Shown: positions 26,858-36,161, counted from the first letter of the stretch. The stretch: 39,232 nucleotides of DNA from Campylobacteraceae bacterium (GCA_031257555.1 JAIROK010000002.1:1-39232); one strand, 5' to 3'. Notes: generated by a model from the sequence alone, not told the origin. Program-made: numbers and translations.

Positions 26858-28045
26858 TTATGAACGATAGTCGGCATTTATACTGACATACTCATGACCC
26901 AAATCACATCCGTATGCCGTGTAACTTGCGTCGCCTATACCCAAATCACAAACGATTTTAAAGCTCTCTTTTTTCATTACTTGATTTGCTTTATATTCGC
27001 TCTCTTTATCAAGCTGTTTTTTTTGAGGCGAATATACAAGTACATCATCATAATAAATAATCAAACTATCTTCTTCACATGTAATGCCGCTCGCACCTAT
27101 CGTAGAGGCTATGCGTCCCCAATTTGGGTCTTCTCCAAAAATAGCAGTTTTTACAAGCAAAGAGTTACTCAAAGCTTTTGCAGCTTTTTTGGCTTCATCT
27201 ACAGTTGCTGCGTTTTTAATCTCAAATGCCACAACTTTTTTGCTTCCTTCACCATCTCTTACTATCTCTAAAGCCAAATGTTTCGTGACAAATTTCAAAG
27301 CTTCGCTAAAAGCTTCTCTATCCCAAACACCGCTTTTTGCCGATGATAAGAGCATTACGGTATCATTTGTAGATGTATCACCGTCTACGCTTATGGCATT
27401 AAAACTCTCTTCGGCAGCGTTTTTCAAAAGATTGGCTATCAACTCTTTAGGAATATTTGCATCAGTTGCTATGAAGCAAAGCATTGTAGCAAGAGAAGGG
27501 TTTATCATACCTGCTCCTTTGCAAATAGCTGCTATATGAAACGAACCCTTGCCCTCAACATCAACTCTTACCGATATCTCTTTTTTGAATCTATCTGTAG
27601 TCATGATCGCTTCAGCAGCTGCATTTGAATCTTTAGCATTGAAGTCAAAAAGCTCAAAAGATTTTGCTATCTTTTTTGTATCAAGCCTGTAGCCTATGAC
27701 GCCAGTTGAACTCATGATGGGATTTTTTATATTTAAAGAGTTTGGAAGATATGAAAATATCTCATCTATATCGTCCATTCCATCTTTTCCTGTCATGGCA
27801 TTAGCATTTTTGGAATTGATCAAAATAAAATTTGTTTGAAATATTTCGCCGTATCTTTTAAAATGGCGTATAGGCGCGGCTTGAAATTTGTTTGATGTAA
27901 AAATTGCACCCACATCGCAAAGCGCATCACTTCTTATGAAAGCCACATCTTTTTTGTTGTTCGGTTTAAGTCCTACACTTACACCACTGCTGAAAAAACC
28001 ATCTACATTATCAAGTCCGCCTTTTAGAGGCAATATATCAAACAT
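26858..28045 (-). CDS. argJ: Glutamate N-acetyltransferase / ornithine acetyltransferase
   Basis: ArgJ moves the acetyl group from N-acetylornithine to glutamate in the cyclic arginine pathway. The 395-residue precursor self-cleaves before a threonine nucleophile. The cleavage block is KGAGMINPSLATML, with Ala186-Thr187 as the expected scission site. Upstream are the MSSTGVIG oxyanion region (111-118) and AIMTTD. Downstream are DGDTSTNDT, DPNWGRI and the C-terminal VSINADYRS. Whether it also uses acetyl-CoA (bifunctional) cannot be read from the sequence. AAGGA precedes the ATG. Confidence 0.95.
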   Translation of the reverse strand: MFDILPLKGGLDNVDGFFSSGVSVGLKPNNKKDVAFIRSDALCDVGAIFTSNKFQAAPIRHFKRYGEIFQTNFILINSKNANAMTGKDGMDDIDEIFSYLPNSLNIKNPIMSSTGVIGYRLDTKKIAKSFELFDFNAKDSNAAAEAIMTTDRFKKEISVRVDVEGKGSFHIAAICKGAGMINPSLATMLCFIATDANIPKELIANLLKNAAEESFNAISVDGDTSTNDTVMLLSSAKSGVWDREAFSEALKFVTKHLALEIVRDGEGSKKVVAFEIKNAATVDEAKKAAKALSNSLLVKTAIFGEDPNWGRIASTIGASGITCEEDSLIIYYDDVLVYSPQKKQLDKESEYKANQVMKKESFKIVCDLGIGDASYTAYGCDLGHEYVSINADYRS

Positions 28046-28079
28046 ATTTCAGTTCCTTTTTAAATAGTATATTTTATTA

Positions 28080-29219
28080 TCAGACGTATTTTAACTCTTC
28101 TGGTTTTGTCTTTTTTCTGATTAATCTTTTTGCACTCACAATGCCGTCCATGCTTCCTATCAAAAGCAGTTTAGAGTTTATTCCTATCAGCGTTTCACCG
28201 GTTGGCATAGGCACAAATTTGCCGTTTATGTCGCTTATGCCAACAACGCTCACATTTGTTATATCTCTCATTCTTGCCTCTTTTAGCTTTTTAAATATAA
28301 GCCAAGAGTAGCTAGGTACCTCTACCTCTTCAATGTTTATAGGAGAGTCTTTTTTTGATAAAAAATTCTCAAGCATATTTTGCATATCCGGATGCAAACT
28401 TATAGCATTGAGCCTTTGAGCTACAAGTTTTGATGGCGATACTACGGAGTCAGCACCTAATTTCTTAAGTTTAAGCGCATCTATATCATTGCTTGCATGT
28501 GACATGATAAAAAACGGTTTTTTAAGTTCAAGCTCTTTTTCATAAAGTCTTACGGTAACAACTTGAGCTATATTGTCAGCTACATTTTCGCTTAGCGTTA
28601 TAACTCCTTTTGCGCTTGAGAGTGAGGACTTGAGTATGGAAGTTTCCGTATGCGGTTCGCCCTGTATGTAGTATGGATATTGATTTTGCTTTGCTGTTTG
28701 TTCGAAGTTCGAAGAGTTATCAACTACAACAAAAGGTATATGGTTTTGACGGAACTGTTTTGCAAGCTCTATCGTAAAACTATTGTGGTGACAAATAACA
28801 AAGTGGTTTTTTAATCTGGCGATTTTTTGAAGCATTTTTCGCTCCTTAATAAGTTTTGAGATAACGCCTTTGTTTATCATCTCTATCAAAACGCCGATTG
28901 AAAATGAGAAAACGGCAAATCCCAAAATGATTAGCCCGATGGTAAAAAAGCGTCCTGCTGCAGAGATTTTGGATACTTCACCGATTCCTACGGTTGTAAA
29001 GGTAAAGCCGGCTTGATATATAGCGTCAATCAAAGAAAAACCGTCTATTATCACGTAACCCATAGTGCCTATAACCATTGTGATGACAAGCAGGATAAGA
29101 GGAAGTCTTAGCGGTTTTAATTGTTCATAAATTTGATTTTCTATATTAATTTTAGGAGTGTCAGGCTTTGCGAACCACCCTTTCGACGGTTTTTTATTTT
29201 GATCGAAAAAGCCCAACAT
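28080..29219 (-). CDS. Two-helix potassium channel with RCK (TrkA-N) domain
   Basis: A 379-residue inner-membrane ion channel. One helix lies at about 36-58, followed by a pore loop with the filter TTVGIGE at 75-81. A second helix (about 91-113) leads to an RCK/TrkA-N regulatory region from about 135, then a TrkA-C-like tail. The layout resembles MthK and the Helicobacter channel HpKchA. The first RCK strand reads HFVICHHNSF, so the usual glycine-rich GxGxxG nucleotide loop is missing. It lies 32 bases after rpmB and ahead of argJ on the minus strand. Confidence 0.88.
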   Translation of the reverse strand: MLGFFDQNKKPSKGWFAKPDTPKINIENQIYEQLKPLRLPLILLVITMVIGTMGYVIIDGFSLIDAIYQAGFTFTTVGIGEVSKISAAGRFFTIGLIILGFAVFSFSIGVLIEMINKGVISKLIKERKMLQKIARLKNHFVICHHNSFTIELAKQFRQNHIPFVVVDNSSNFEQTAKQNQYPYYIQGEPHTETSILKSSLSSAKGVITLSENVADNIAQVVTVRLYEKELELKKPFFIMSHASNDIDALKLKKLGADSVVSPSKLVAQRLNAISLHPDMQNMLENFLSKKDSPINIEEVEVPSYSWLIFKKLKEARMRDITNVSVVGISDINGKFVPMPTGETLIGINSKLLLIGSMDGIVSAKRLIRKKTKPEELKYV

Positions 29220-29251
29220 TCACCTCTGCGTGAAACGGCTGAATATACTAA

Positions 29252-29440
29252 TTAGCCGTTTTTTTTCATTGTGCGAAGCGTTGAAGCTGCCACTTTGATT
29301 TTTCTTGTAGTGCCATCTTCAAGAGTAACTCTTACTGTGCGAAGATTTGGCAAAAATCGTCTTTTTGTTTTATTGTTGGCGTGGCTGACATTGTTTCCCA
29401 CAAGCGGACCTTTGCCGCTTACTGCGCATTTTCTTGCCAT
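29252..29440 (-). CDS. rpmB: 50S ribosomal protein L28
   Basis: A 62-residue L28 with the standard opening [16 protein letters not shown] and the [12 protein letters not shown] core, ending MKKNG. The frame is open upstream to 29599, but the ATG at 29440 has AAAGGAT before it and gives the family N terminus, so the upstream extension is rejected. It heads the minus-strand unit rpmB-kch-argJ-DUF465. Confidence 0.97.
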   Translation of the reverse strand: MARKCAVSGKGPLVGNNVSHANNKTKRRFLPNLRTVRVTLEDGTTRKIKVAASTLRTMKKNG

Positions 29441-29527
29441 TATTTTATCCTTTGGTCTGTTTTTAAAAGGTTGATATTTTACAAGAAAGTAGCAAAAGCA
29501 CTGCTTAAAAACATCAAACAAAACCAT

Positions 29528-29536
29528 AATTATATC
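29528..29536 (-). promoter_or_regulatory. Extended -10 promoter for rpmB
   Basis: On the minus strand this reads TGATATAAT, a perfect extended -10. Transcription would start near 29521 and leave a leader of about 80 bases before rpmB. Divergent from the promoter at 29608-29613. Confidence 0.55.
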
Positions 29537-29607
29537 ATATAATTTTGTAAAACTGCTATGTGATTTATGATTTGTCAAAATTAAGCCTTCTCTTAACAAT
29601 AAGCATA

Positions 29608-29613
29608 TATAAT
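29608..29613 (+). promoter_or_regulatory. -10 box for the amidohydrolase gene
   Basis: TATAAT in the divergent gap, about 50 bases before the ATG at 29663. A second TATAAT at 29643-29648 is too close to the ribosome binding site to serve. Confidence 0.4.
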
Positions 29614-29662
29614 ACTATATTAAATTGATAAATTAACTATACTATAATTAAGGATGCGAAAA

Positions 29663-30508
29663 ATGAGCATAATAGATGTAAGATGCCGACCCGCGTATTT
29701 ACATGAGTTTTTTGGAGCGGTTGTTGGCTCTAAAGCGTACGATGGAGCTAAATGGTTAAATAGAAGAGTCGGTACAAGAGGAGATGATGAGCATTTTAAA
29801 AAATCTCTTACAAAAGAGGGTTTTTTAGATGAGGTTAAAAGTGCAGGGCTTTCATATGCAGTTATCGTTGGAAGACGCACGCCAAGCCAACAGATAAGCA
29901 ATGATTTTTTATATGAGATTACAAATCCTCATAAAGAGCTTTTGGGAATAGCAGGTATTGATCCCGCACTTGATGGAATTGACGAGAGTATAAAAGAGAT
30001 AGATAGAGTTTCTGATAAACTAAAGCTTTCAGGAGTCAATATAGAACCTGGATTTGCCGAGCCTCCTCATCATCCGGACGATGATATATATTTTCCTATA
30101 TATGAACATTTGGCGCATAAAAAGATACCGCTTACTTTGATGTCAGGACCAACTACACCAAATCCTGTTTTTAATGATCCGTCACATTTAGCTAAAGTAG
30201 CGCGCGAATTCCCATCTCTTGCGATTATCTGCTATCATGGATACTACCCAAATACAAATCAATTAGTTGGTGTTGCCTTTAAATATGAAAATATCTATCC
30301 TGTGCCTGATATGTATGGTTTCATAGCAGGAAGCGAAGTTTTTGTTAAAGCCGGAAATACATTTTTGCAAGATCAAATATTGTTTGGTTCTTCATATCCG
30401 TTTAGACCTATAAAACAATCTATAGATGATTTTGCCGCATTTGGTTTTGATGATCATGTGCTTGAAAAGCTTTTTTATAAAAATGCAGCAAGAATTTTCA
30501 ATCTTTAA
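29663..30508 (+). CDS. Amidohydrolase-2 fold protein lacking the usual HxH metal motif
   Basis: A 281-residue TIM-barrel protein of the amidohydrolase-2 (PF04909-like) type. The N terminus, where most members have IDxHxH, reads IIDVRCRPAY. The late FGSDYPF-type motif is FGSSYPF, so the usual Asp is Ser. Other features fit the fold (GIAGIDPA, IICYHGYYPN, NAARIFNL). It may therefore be a metal-independent member, as known for LigI-like lactonases. The substrate is unknown. The ATG at 29663 has AAGGA eight bases upstream. The ATG at 29654 overlaps that site and is rejected. Confidence 0.8.
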   Translation: MSIIDVRCRPAYLHEFFGAVVGSKAYDGAKWLNRRVGTRGDDEHFKKSLTKEGFLDEVKSAGLSYAVIVGRRTPSQQISNDFLYEITNPHKELLGIAGIDPALDGIDESIKEIDRVSDKLKLSGVNIEPGFAEPPHHPDDDIYFPIYEHLAHKKIPLTLMSGPTTPNPVFNDPSHLAKVAREFPSLAIICYHGYYPNTNQLVGVAFKYENIYPVPDMYGFIAGSEVFVKAGNTFLQDQILFGSSYPFRPIKQSIDDFAAFGFDDHVLEKLFYKNAARIFNL

Positions 30509-30573
30509 AGATATTTTATTGCAATTTTTTGTGCTGTAATTATTGCGAAATAAAGATAATTATCGAAAAGTTT

Positions 30574-30582
30574 TGATACAAT
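30574..30582 (+). promoter_or_regulatory. Extended -10 promoter for the rpe operon
   Basis: TGATACAAT lies about 30 bases before the rpe ATG at 30612. It is the likely promoter for rpe-trpF-dnaQ-DUF192. Confidence 0.5.
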
Positions 30583-30611
30583 TTGAGTTATTTTAAATTC
30601 AAAGGGTATTT

Positions 30612-31253
30612 ATGCTTGTAGCTCCGAGCATTTTATCGGCAAATTTTGGCAGGCTTGATGAAGAGATAAAAGCAATTTGTGGTGCAGGCTGTGATTTTGT
30701 GCATGTGGATGTTATGGATGGACACTTTGTGCCAAATCTCACAATTGGTCCTGTAGTTGTTGGGGCTGCTGCGAAAGTTTCTTCAAAACCTTTGGATATT
30801 CATTTGATGGTTGAAAATAATACATTTTTTACAGAACTTTTTGCTCCATTAAAACCAAAATATCTCTCTTTTCATATCGAAGAGGAGAAACATCCCCACA
30901 GGCTTATCCAAAAGATAAAAAGTTACAGTATAAGTCCTGCTATTGTCTTAAATCCGCACAGTCCTTTAAGCAGCATAGAGTATATATTAGAAGAGATTGA
31001 CATGGTGCTTTTAATGAGTGTAAATCCTGGATTTGGCGGGCAGAGCTTTATTCCATCATCTCTTAAAAAAGCCGAAAGACTGCGTAAAATGATAGATAGT
31101 GCAGGGTTGAAAACTTTGATAGAAGTAGATGGCGGTATAAATGATAAAAATGTATATGATTTGAAAAATGCCGGCGTGGATATAGTGGTGGCTGGCAATT
31201 ATGTTTTTGGTTCTCCTTCATATAAAAATGCAATCGATTCTTTAAGAGTGTAG
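30612..31253 (+). CDS. rpe: Ribulose-phosphate 3-epimerase
   Basis: Rpe interconverts ribulose-5-phosphate and xylulose-5-phosphate in the pentose phosphate pathway. The 213-residue TIM barrel opens with APSILSANFGRL. Metal ligands are visible as His31 and Asp33 (HVDVMDGHFVPN) and His64 (DIHLMV), with the later Asp in EVDGGIN. The MSVNPGFGGQSFI phosphate loop is intact. AAAGGG precedes the ATG. The stop directly abuts the trpF ATG. Confidence 0.97.
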   Translation: MLVAPSILSANFGRLDEEIKAICGAGCDFVHVDVMDGHFVPNLTIGPVVVGAAAKVSSKPLDIHLMVENNTFFTELFAPLKPKYLSFHIEEEKHPHRLIQKIKSYSISPAIVLNPHSPLSSIEYILEEIDMVLLMSVNPGFGGQSFIPSSLKKAERLRKMIDSAGLKTLIEVDGGINDKNVYDLKNAGVDIVVAGNYVFGSPSYKNAIDSLRV

Positions 31254-31841
31254 ATGAGAGTAAAAATCTGCGGTATCACATCGCTTCAGGATGCTTTGAT
31301 GGCTATCGATGCAGGCGCTGATGCGATAGGGTTTATTTTTTACCCAAAATCACCAAGATATATAACCATGAAAGCTGCAAAGAAAATATCTGTTTTACTG
31401 CCGCCTTTTGTTCAAAAAATCGGTGTTTTTGTAAATGAAAGTCCAAAGAGCATAGATAAAATCTGCAAAAAGGTGAAATTAAATTTTGCACAGCTTCATT
31501 TTGATGTTGATGAAAAATTTTTATCGAAATTAAAGACACCCCACATAAGAGTTGTACGAGCCAAAGAGAAGAGTGATATTTTAAGATATAAAGATGAATA
31601 TCGCTTGATTGATGCTTTTACGGATAATTTTGGAGGAGATGGGAAAAGCATTGATTTATCATGGTTTGACGCAATCGATTGCTCTAAAATAATCTTAGCA
31701 GGAGGACTTCACGCAGAAATGCTTGAGGGCATAAAGCATTTTGGATTTTATGGCGTTGACGTTAACAGCGGAGTAGAGTTTTCATATGGCAGAAAAGATG
31801 CACGGAAGGTATATAATTTTGTAAAAAGTGCTAAAAATTGA
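31254..31841 (+). CDS. trpF: Phosphoribosylanthranilate isomerase
   Basis: TrpF catalyses the third step of tryptophan synthesis. The 195-residue protein has KICGIT with the catalytic Cys6, GFIFYPKSPRY, the likely catalytic Asp in LIDAF, FGGDGKSIDLSW and the terminal GVDVNSGVE phosphate site. It starts directly at the rpe stop, with no gap. No other trp genes are in the window, so the pathway genes are scattered here. The end overlaps the dnaQ TTG start. Confidence 0.95.
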   Translation: MRVKICGITSLQDALMAIDAGADAIGFIFYPKSPRYITMKAAKKISVLLPPFVQKIGVFVNESPKSIDKICKKVKLNFAQLHFDVDEKFLSKLKTPHIRVVRAKEKSDILRYKDEYRLIDAFTDNFGGDGKSIDLSWFDAIDCSKIILAGGLHAEMLEGIKHFGFYGVDVNSGVEFSYGRKDARKVYNFVKSAKN

Positions 31842-32635
31842 AACAGTTTGAGCAGCTTTGTGATAAATTAGTCAAAAAAGATTTAAGCACTGAGTATTTT
31901 TTTTGTATGTTGAAAAAGTATGAATATCTGAATGATTTTGAGATAACTTCAGTAGAAGAGCTTAACTCTTTAGGGCTTGATGCAGCAGAAAATAACAAAG
32001 GTATTTTGTCACTTCTTACAAAAAATAGAGCATGGCAGGAACAAAGATTTTGCGTAGTAGATATAGAGACGAACAATCTTACACAAAATGATGCAAGAGT
32101 TATAGAAATAGGTGCGGTGATACTAAAGGGCGGTAAAATCTTAGATGAGTTTAACTCTTTTGCTTTTACGGATTTTTTACCTGAAACGATAGTGAATTTA
32201 ACGGGTATTACGGTTGATATGTTAAAAAATGCCCCAAGTGAAGCTGAGGTATTGGAAAAATTTAGACTTTTTTTAGGAACTGATGTTTTTGTTGCACATA
32301 ATGTCGATTTTGATTATACATTTTTGAGCGATGCTTCTAAAAGACACCATTTTGCACCATTTTTAAATAGAAAATTATGCACCATAAAATTTGCCAGAAA
32401 AACTATAAAAAGTGTTAAGTACGGTCTTGGTACATTGTGCGAAGTTTTAGATATAAACGAAGGTACTTTACATAGGGCACTTAGCGATGCAAAAAGTGCG
32501 GCAAGAGTGTTTCAAGAATCTTGCAAAAATCTACCAAAATGGGTTGTAACCACTGAAGATTTGATAGAATTTACAAAATCAAATAAAAATTTTTTAGAGT
32601 TGCAGTTGCCGTTTATAGATGATGAACAGCGATGA
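31838..32635 (+). CDS. DEDD 3'-5' exonuclease, DnaQ-like
   Basis: A 265-residue protein with an N-terminal helical region of about 65 residues, then a DnaQ/epsilon-type exonuclease domain. ExoI is VVDIETN, ExoII AHNVDFDYTFL and ExoIII HRALSDAKSA, so all acidic catalytic residues and the DEDDh histidine are present. It could be the proofreading subunit of DNA polymerase III or a related repair exonuclease. The N-terminal extension is not part of classical E. coli epsilon. The start is TTG at 31838, overlapping the trpF TGA, with only a weak ribosome binding site. Confidence 0.85.
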   Translation: MKQFEQLCDKLVKKDLSTEYFFCMLKKYEYLNDFEITSVEELNSLGLDAAENNKGILSLLTKNRAWQEQRFCVVDIETNNLTQNDARVIEIGAVILKGGKILDEFNSFAFTDFLPETIVNLTGITVDMLKNAPSEAEVLEKFRLFLGTDVFVAHNVDFDYTFLSDASKRHHFAPFLNRKLCTIKFARKTIKSVKYGLGTLCEVLDINEGTLHRALSDAKSAARVFQESCKNLPKWVVTTEDLIEFTKSNKNFLELQLPFIDDEQR

Positions 32636-33054
32636 TTAGGGTTTTTGTTTTGTCATTTTTGCTGTTTTTCAATACAGCTTGCAGTGAAGCTTTGCCGCTT
32701 TGTGTGATAGAGTTTGATAATGGCTTTAAAATTGAAAAGCTTCCGCAGGCAAATACGCCAAAAACTCAACAAAAAGGGTTGTCGGATTTAGACAACATTG
32801 GAGTTGGAATGATATTTACATGGAGCAAAGCACAAAAACTTTCATTTTGGATGAAAAATACTAAAATAGCTCTTAGCATAGGCTTTTTTGATGAAAATGG
32901 AAAACTTTTTCAAATAGATGATATGCAGCCATACTCTCTTGATATGCATCGCTCCAAAAAAGAGGCAAAATTTGCACTTGAATTAGAACAAGGGGATTTT
33001 GCAAAGCATAATATTGCTATCGGTGCAAAAATAACAAAATTTGAGTGCAAATAA
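32632..33054 (+). CDS. Exported DUF192 family protein
   Basis: A 140-residue protein with a signal peptide (hydrophobic 3-14; Cys17 could be a weak lipobox or cleavage could follow SEA). The DUF192 core follows: GLSDLDNIGVGMIF, then the hallmark SFWMKNTKIAL and IGFFDENGKL. The function of the family is not established. The ATG overlaps the upstream TGA (ATGA). It is the last gene of the rpe operon and converges on the glycosylase gene across an 80-base gap with no strong terminator. Confidence 0.88.
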   Translation: MIRVFVLSFLLFFNTACSEALPLCVIEFDNGFKIEKLPQANTPKTQQKGLSDLDNIGVGMIFTWSKAQKLSFWMKNTKIALSIGFFDENGKLFQIDDMQPYSLDMHRSKKEAKFALELEQGDFAKHNIAIGAKITKFECK

Positions 33055-33133
33055 ACTAATTTTTGATATTTAGTATTTTGTTTAAATATGCTGTGCTTAG
33101 TTTAAGTAAAACCAAGATGTGGCTAAATGCAAT

Positions 33134-33625
33134 TTATAAAAACTCTCTTATCTTTCTCCATTCTTTTAAAAACTTTTCGTTTTTTTGTTGTGCACAGTTA
33201 GCCGGACTTGTAGATGGAAGATAGATAGAATCAAAACCAATATTTTTAGCGCATAATTTTTCAAAGAGCACAGAAGCTTTTTTGCCCGTTGTAAAAATAG
33301 CTTTGATTTTAGAGTTTTTCAAAATATATGAAAAATCATTTGCTATAGGAGATTTTATCGTGCTATCTGCTGCCCCTTCTATTTTGCAAGAATGCAAGAC
33401 GTCCCAAAGCGCGATACGATTTTGCAGCAAAAATGCTTTTTTTGACACTATATCATTTGCCGGTTCATCTTGTTTAAGTGTACGCGCTAAAGTTTTCCAA
33501 AAAATATTTTGAGGATGTCCGTAATAAAATCCGTACTCTCTTGATTTTGGTGAAGGGAACGAGCCTAATATTAAAATTTTCGAATTTTCGTCAAACACAC
33601 ATTCCCAAGGATGTATCAGAGTCAT
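33134..33625 (-). CDS. DNA-deoxyinosine glycosylase, UDG family 6-like
   Basis: A 163-residue member of the uracil-DNA-glycosylase fold. The opening LILGSFPSPKSRE (about 18-30), FYYGHPQNIFW (33-43) and the late STSPAN (138-143) match the hypoxanthine/deoxyinosine glycosylase group as I remember it. Such enzymes remove deaminated adenine from DNA. A Mug-like or other UDG assignment is the main alternative. It is alone on the minus strand and has its own sigma-70-type promoter at 33692-33720. Confidence 0.8.
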   Translation of the reverse strand: MTLIHPWECVFDENSKILILGSFPSPKSREYGFYYGHPQNIFWKTLARTLKQDEPANDIVSKKAFLLQNRIALWDVLHSCKIEGAADSTIKSPIANDFSYILKNSKIKAIFTTGKKASVLFEKLCAKNIGFDSIYLPSTSPANCAQQKNEKFLKEWRKIREFL

Positions 33626-33691
33626 TTTGCTACCTATTGTTTTTCACTCCGTTTGTTTTACCAACTCTAAAGTGCAAATGTTTTTATTGAA

Positions 33692-33720
33692 AGTATAAAA
33701 AACTTCATGCATTTTGTCAA
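33692..33720 (-). promoter_or_regulatory. Sigma-70 promoter for the glycosylase gene
   Basis: On the minus strand TTGACA (33720-33715) and TATACT (33697-33692) are separated by exactly 17 bases. Transcription would begin near 33685, about 60 bases before the ATG at 33625. It is the closest match to the consensus in the window. Confidence 0.6.
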
Positions 33721-33800
33721 TGTAAATATAAGCTTTGCGTTGAAATAAATATCGTACAAAAGCTATGTGTAAAATTTTCACTTTGCGGCTTTGCGATGCA

Positions 33801-33841
33801 GACAAAAATAAAACAGTATCTATCAAACTTGATAGATACTG
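33801..33841 (-). terminator. Intrinsic terminator after ppk1
   Basis: CAGTATCTATCA at 33814-33825 pairs perfectly with TGATAGATACTG at 33830-33841 around a 4-base loop. On the minus strand the hairpin is followed by TTTTATTTTTGTC, a U-rich tail. It lies 37 bases after the ppk1 stop. Confidence 0.85.
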
Positions 33842-33877
33842 CGTGAAACATCGATATCAAAACAAAATTATACTTTT

Positions 33878-35971
33878 TTAACTTTCCTTAAATAATTTTT
33901 TTGCCAACTGATCGGCTTTTGATGATGAAGCATCTTTTTTTAGAGTTTTGTAAATTCTATTTATGTATTCATCAAGCATTTGCTGGCAATTTATAGGCTT
34001 TTCATTATTTTTTATTTTTGTATATTTTCCATCATTTCCGAGCGACCAGCTTAAAACATTGTCGTTAAGCTGTACTTGTAAAATCTCAAAGAGTTTTTTT
34101 TGTAAAGGTTTATCTTCTATGGGTGTCATGAGCTCTAATCTTCGCTCAAGATTGCGCGGCATCCAATCTGCGCTTGAGATAAAGATATTTGGAGTTGAAT
34201 GTTTAAAATAAAATATTCTTGCATGCTCCAAATATCGTCCGACTATAGATTTTACCGTGATATTTTCACTAACATCTTTTATGCCCGGTCTAAGACAACA
34301 GATGCCACGCACGATAAGCTCTATTTTTACACCTTTATTTGAAGCGTTATAAAGGGCTTTAATTACATCCGAATCCACAAGAGAGTTCATCTTGGCTATT
34401 ATATGACCGTTATGAGCATTTTCGCTCTCATTATTTATCATGGCAATTATGCGGTTTTTAATCTGCATGGGAGACATTGAGAGTTTTTCTAATCTTTTAT
34501 TTTTAGAAAATCCTGAAAGAATATGAAAAAATGTAGTAGAGTCTTTTGCATAATCTTCTCTTGACGTAAAAAAACTTATATCGGTATAGATTTTTGCACT
34601 TGAAGCGTTGTAATTTCCTGTTCCAAAATGCATGTAAAATTTTAATTTATCGTCAATTTGGCGGATAACTTGAGCAAGTTTTGCGTGAACTTTGAAACCT
34701 GTGATGCCGTAAATTACATGTGCGCCTGCGTTTTCCAAAGCTTTTGCCCAATGAAGGTTATTTTCTTCGTCAAATCTTGCTTTCAGTTCTACCATAGCAG
34801 TAACTTGTTTGCCTTCGTTTGCTGCATTTATAAGAGCCTGAACGATTGGCGAGTTTTTCTCGACTCTATAAAGCGTCATACGTATAGATATAACTTTAGG
34901 GTCTTTTGAAGCTTCCTGCAAAAATGATGTTACGGGGTCAAAGCTCTCATAAGGATGGGCTATCAGTATATCGCCTTTGTCGATTACAGAAAATATAGAT
35001 TCATTTGTGTTAAGCGGGGATAAAATTTTCGGGGTATTTGGAGCAAGTGATAGGTGCAAAAATTCTTTATTGCTTACTATCTGCCACAATGCTCCAAGAT
35101 TTAATGGAATATTATATTCATAGACATCTTTTTGAAAAATTTGCATATGGGAATTTAAAAACTCAATGATGTCAGGGTCAGCATCCTTTTTCACAGCAAG
35201 CCTTACAAAAGCCCCTTTTCTGCGTAGTTTAAGCCCTTGTTCCATCATAAGCATAAAATCGTCTGCTTCCTCTTCTTCTATATTCATATCGGCATTTCTT
35301 GTAACGATAAACGGTGCGGAAGCCATGAGCGTATAACCTGGAAAAATTACTTCAACATGCCATCTTACTATCGATTCGATAGGGATATATACATTACTGC
35401 TTGCTTTGTAAAATCTAGGCAGTACGCGCGGGATTCTTATCATGCCGTATTTTATCTTTTCGCTTTCATTATCTTTAAGCTTAACGGCAAGTGAAAAGCT
35501 AAGATTATTTAGATGCGGAAACGGATGTGTTGCATCAACAGCAATAGGAACGATAACAGGCAGTATATTTGAGTAAAAAAAGTCATCTGCTTTTGTCTGT
35601 ATCTCTTTGCTTGTTTCGCTGTATTTTGCAATAAAAAGATTCTCTTTGGCAAGTTCAGATGTTATCTCCTCGTAACTTGCTTCCAATACATTTTTTTCAT
35701 TTGTTATATACTCTCTTATTTCGCGCAGCTGCTCAAGTGTAGTTTGTTGATCATTTCCTGTGGTTATAATGCCTGCTGATAAGAGTTGTTTAAGTCCTGC
35801 TACTCTTATCATATAAAATTCATCCAGATTTGTAGAGTAGATTGCTAAAAACTTAAGTCTCTCAAGAAGAGGCAGTTCTTTTTTGAGCGATTCATTTAAA
35901 ACTCGCGTATTAAAATGAAGCCATGAAATCTCTCTGTTGAGATACAATTCTGGATTATTCATATCGTTCAT
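33878..35971 (-). CDS. ppk1: Polyphosphate kinase 1
   Basis: PPK1 makes polyphosphate reversibly from ATP. At 697 residues it has the normal length. It opens with the family signature [16 protein letters not shown] and continues [18 protein letters not shown]. His429 in TGFKVHAK corresponds to the autophosphorylated histidine, and His583 in LEHARIF to the second essential histidine. The arginine in [10 protein letters not shown] and the C-terminal EDKPLQKK region are present. AAAGGA lies six bases before the ATG on the minus strand, with a possible TAAAAT -10 box at 36009-36014. A strong terminator follows. Confidence 0.96.
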   Translation of the reverse strand: MNDMNNPELYLNREISWLHFNTRVLNESLKKELPLLERLKFLAIYSTNLDEFYMIRVAGLKQLLSAGIITTGNDQQTTLEQLREIREYITNEKNVLEASYEEITSELAKENLFIAKYSETSKEIQTKADDFFYSNILPVIVPIAVDATHPFPHLNNLSFSLAVKLKDNESEKIKYGMIRIPRVLPRFYKASSNVYIPIESIVRWHVEVIFPGYTLMASAPFIVTRNADMNIEEEEADDFMLMMEQGLKLRRKGAFVRLAVKKDADPDIIEFLNSHMQIFQKDVYEYNIPLNLGALWQIVSNKEFLHLSLAPNTPKILSPLNTNESIFSVIDKGDILIAHPYESFDPVTSFLQEASKDPKVISIRMTLYRVEKNSPIVQALINAANEGKQVTAMVELKARFDEENNLHWAKALENAGAHVIYGITGFKVHAKLAQVIRQIDDKLKFYMHFGTGNYNASSAKIYTDISFFTSREDYAKDSTTFFHILSGFSKNKRLEKLSMSPMQIKNRIIAMINNESENAHNGHIIAKMNSLVDSDVIKALYNASNKGVKIELIVRGICCLRPGIKDVSENITVKSIVGRYLEHARIFYFKHSTPNIFISSADWMPRNLERRLELMTPIEDKPLQKKLFEILQVQLNDNVLSWSLGNDGKYTKIKNNEKPINCQQMLDEYINRIYKTLKKDASSSKADQLAKKLFKES

Positions 35972-36152
35972 CTTTTGTCCTTTGTGGAAACTAATGAGTA
36001 ATTTTTTAATTTTATCTAAAAACTAATAAAAAATCATCTATATCTTTGTTGTTGATAGGAAATTTTTTAAAATAGAGAGTAGAAAACTTTTTGAATATAT
36101 TATTATTCTAAAGTAAATAAGTCGATATACTATTGTTTTTTAAAATTTTATG
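35972..36152. other. Divergent intergenic region between ppk1 and the ABC operon
   Basis: About 180 AT-rich bases carrying the ppk1 ribosome binding site and probable promoter on the minus strand. I see no gene, RNA or strong hairpin here. The plus-strand promoter follows at 36153. Confidence 0.5.
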
Positions 36153-36161
36153 TGTTACAAT
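36153..36161 (+). promoter_or_regulatory. Extended -10 promoter for the leader ORF and ABC operon
   Basis: TGTTACAAT fits TG, one base, TACAAT. The start site would be near 36168, just ahead of an AAAAGG ribosome binding site at 36179-36184 and about 170 bases before the first permease gene. Confidence 0.5.

Noticed and set aside
27084-27539. 151-codon open frame opposite argJ
   Set aside because: It is a mirror of the argJ codons; argJ is complete and conserved, and there is no start signal.
29441-29599. Upstream in-frame extension of rpmB
   Set aside because: It is AT-rich, contains the promoter and ribosome binding site, and L28 proteins begin MARKC at the internal ATG.
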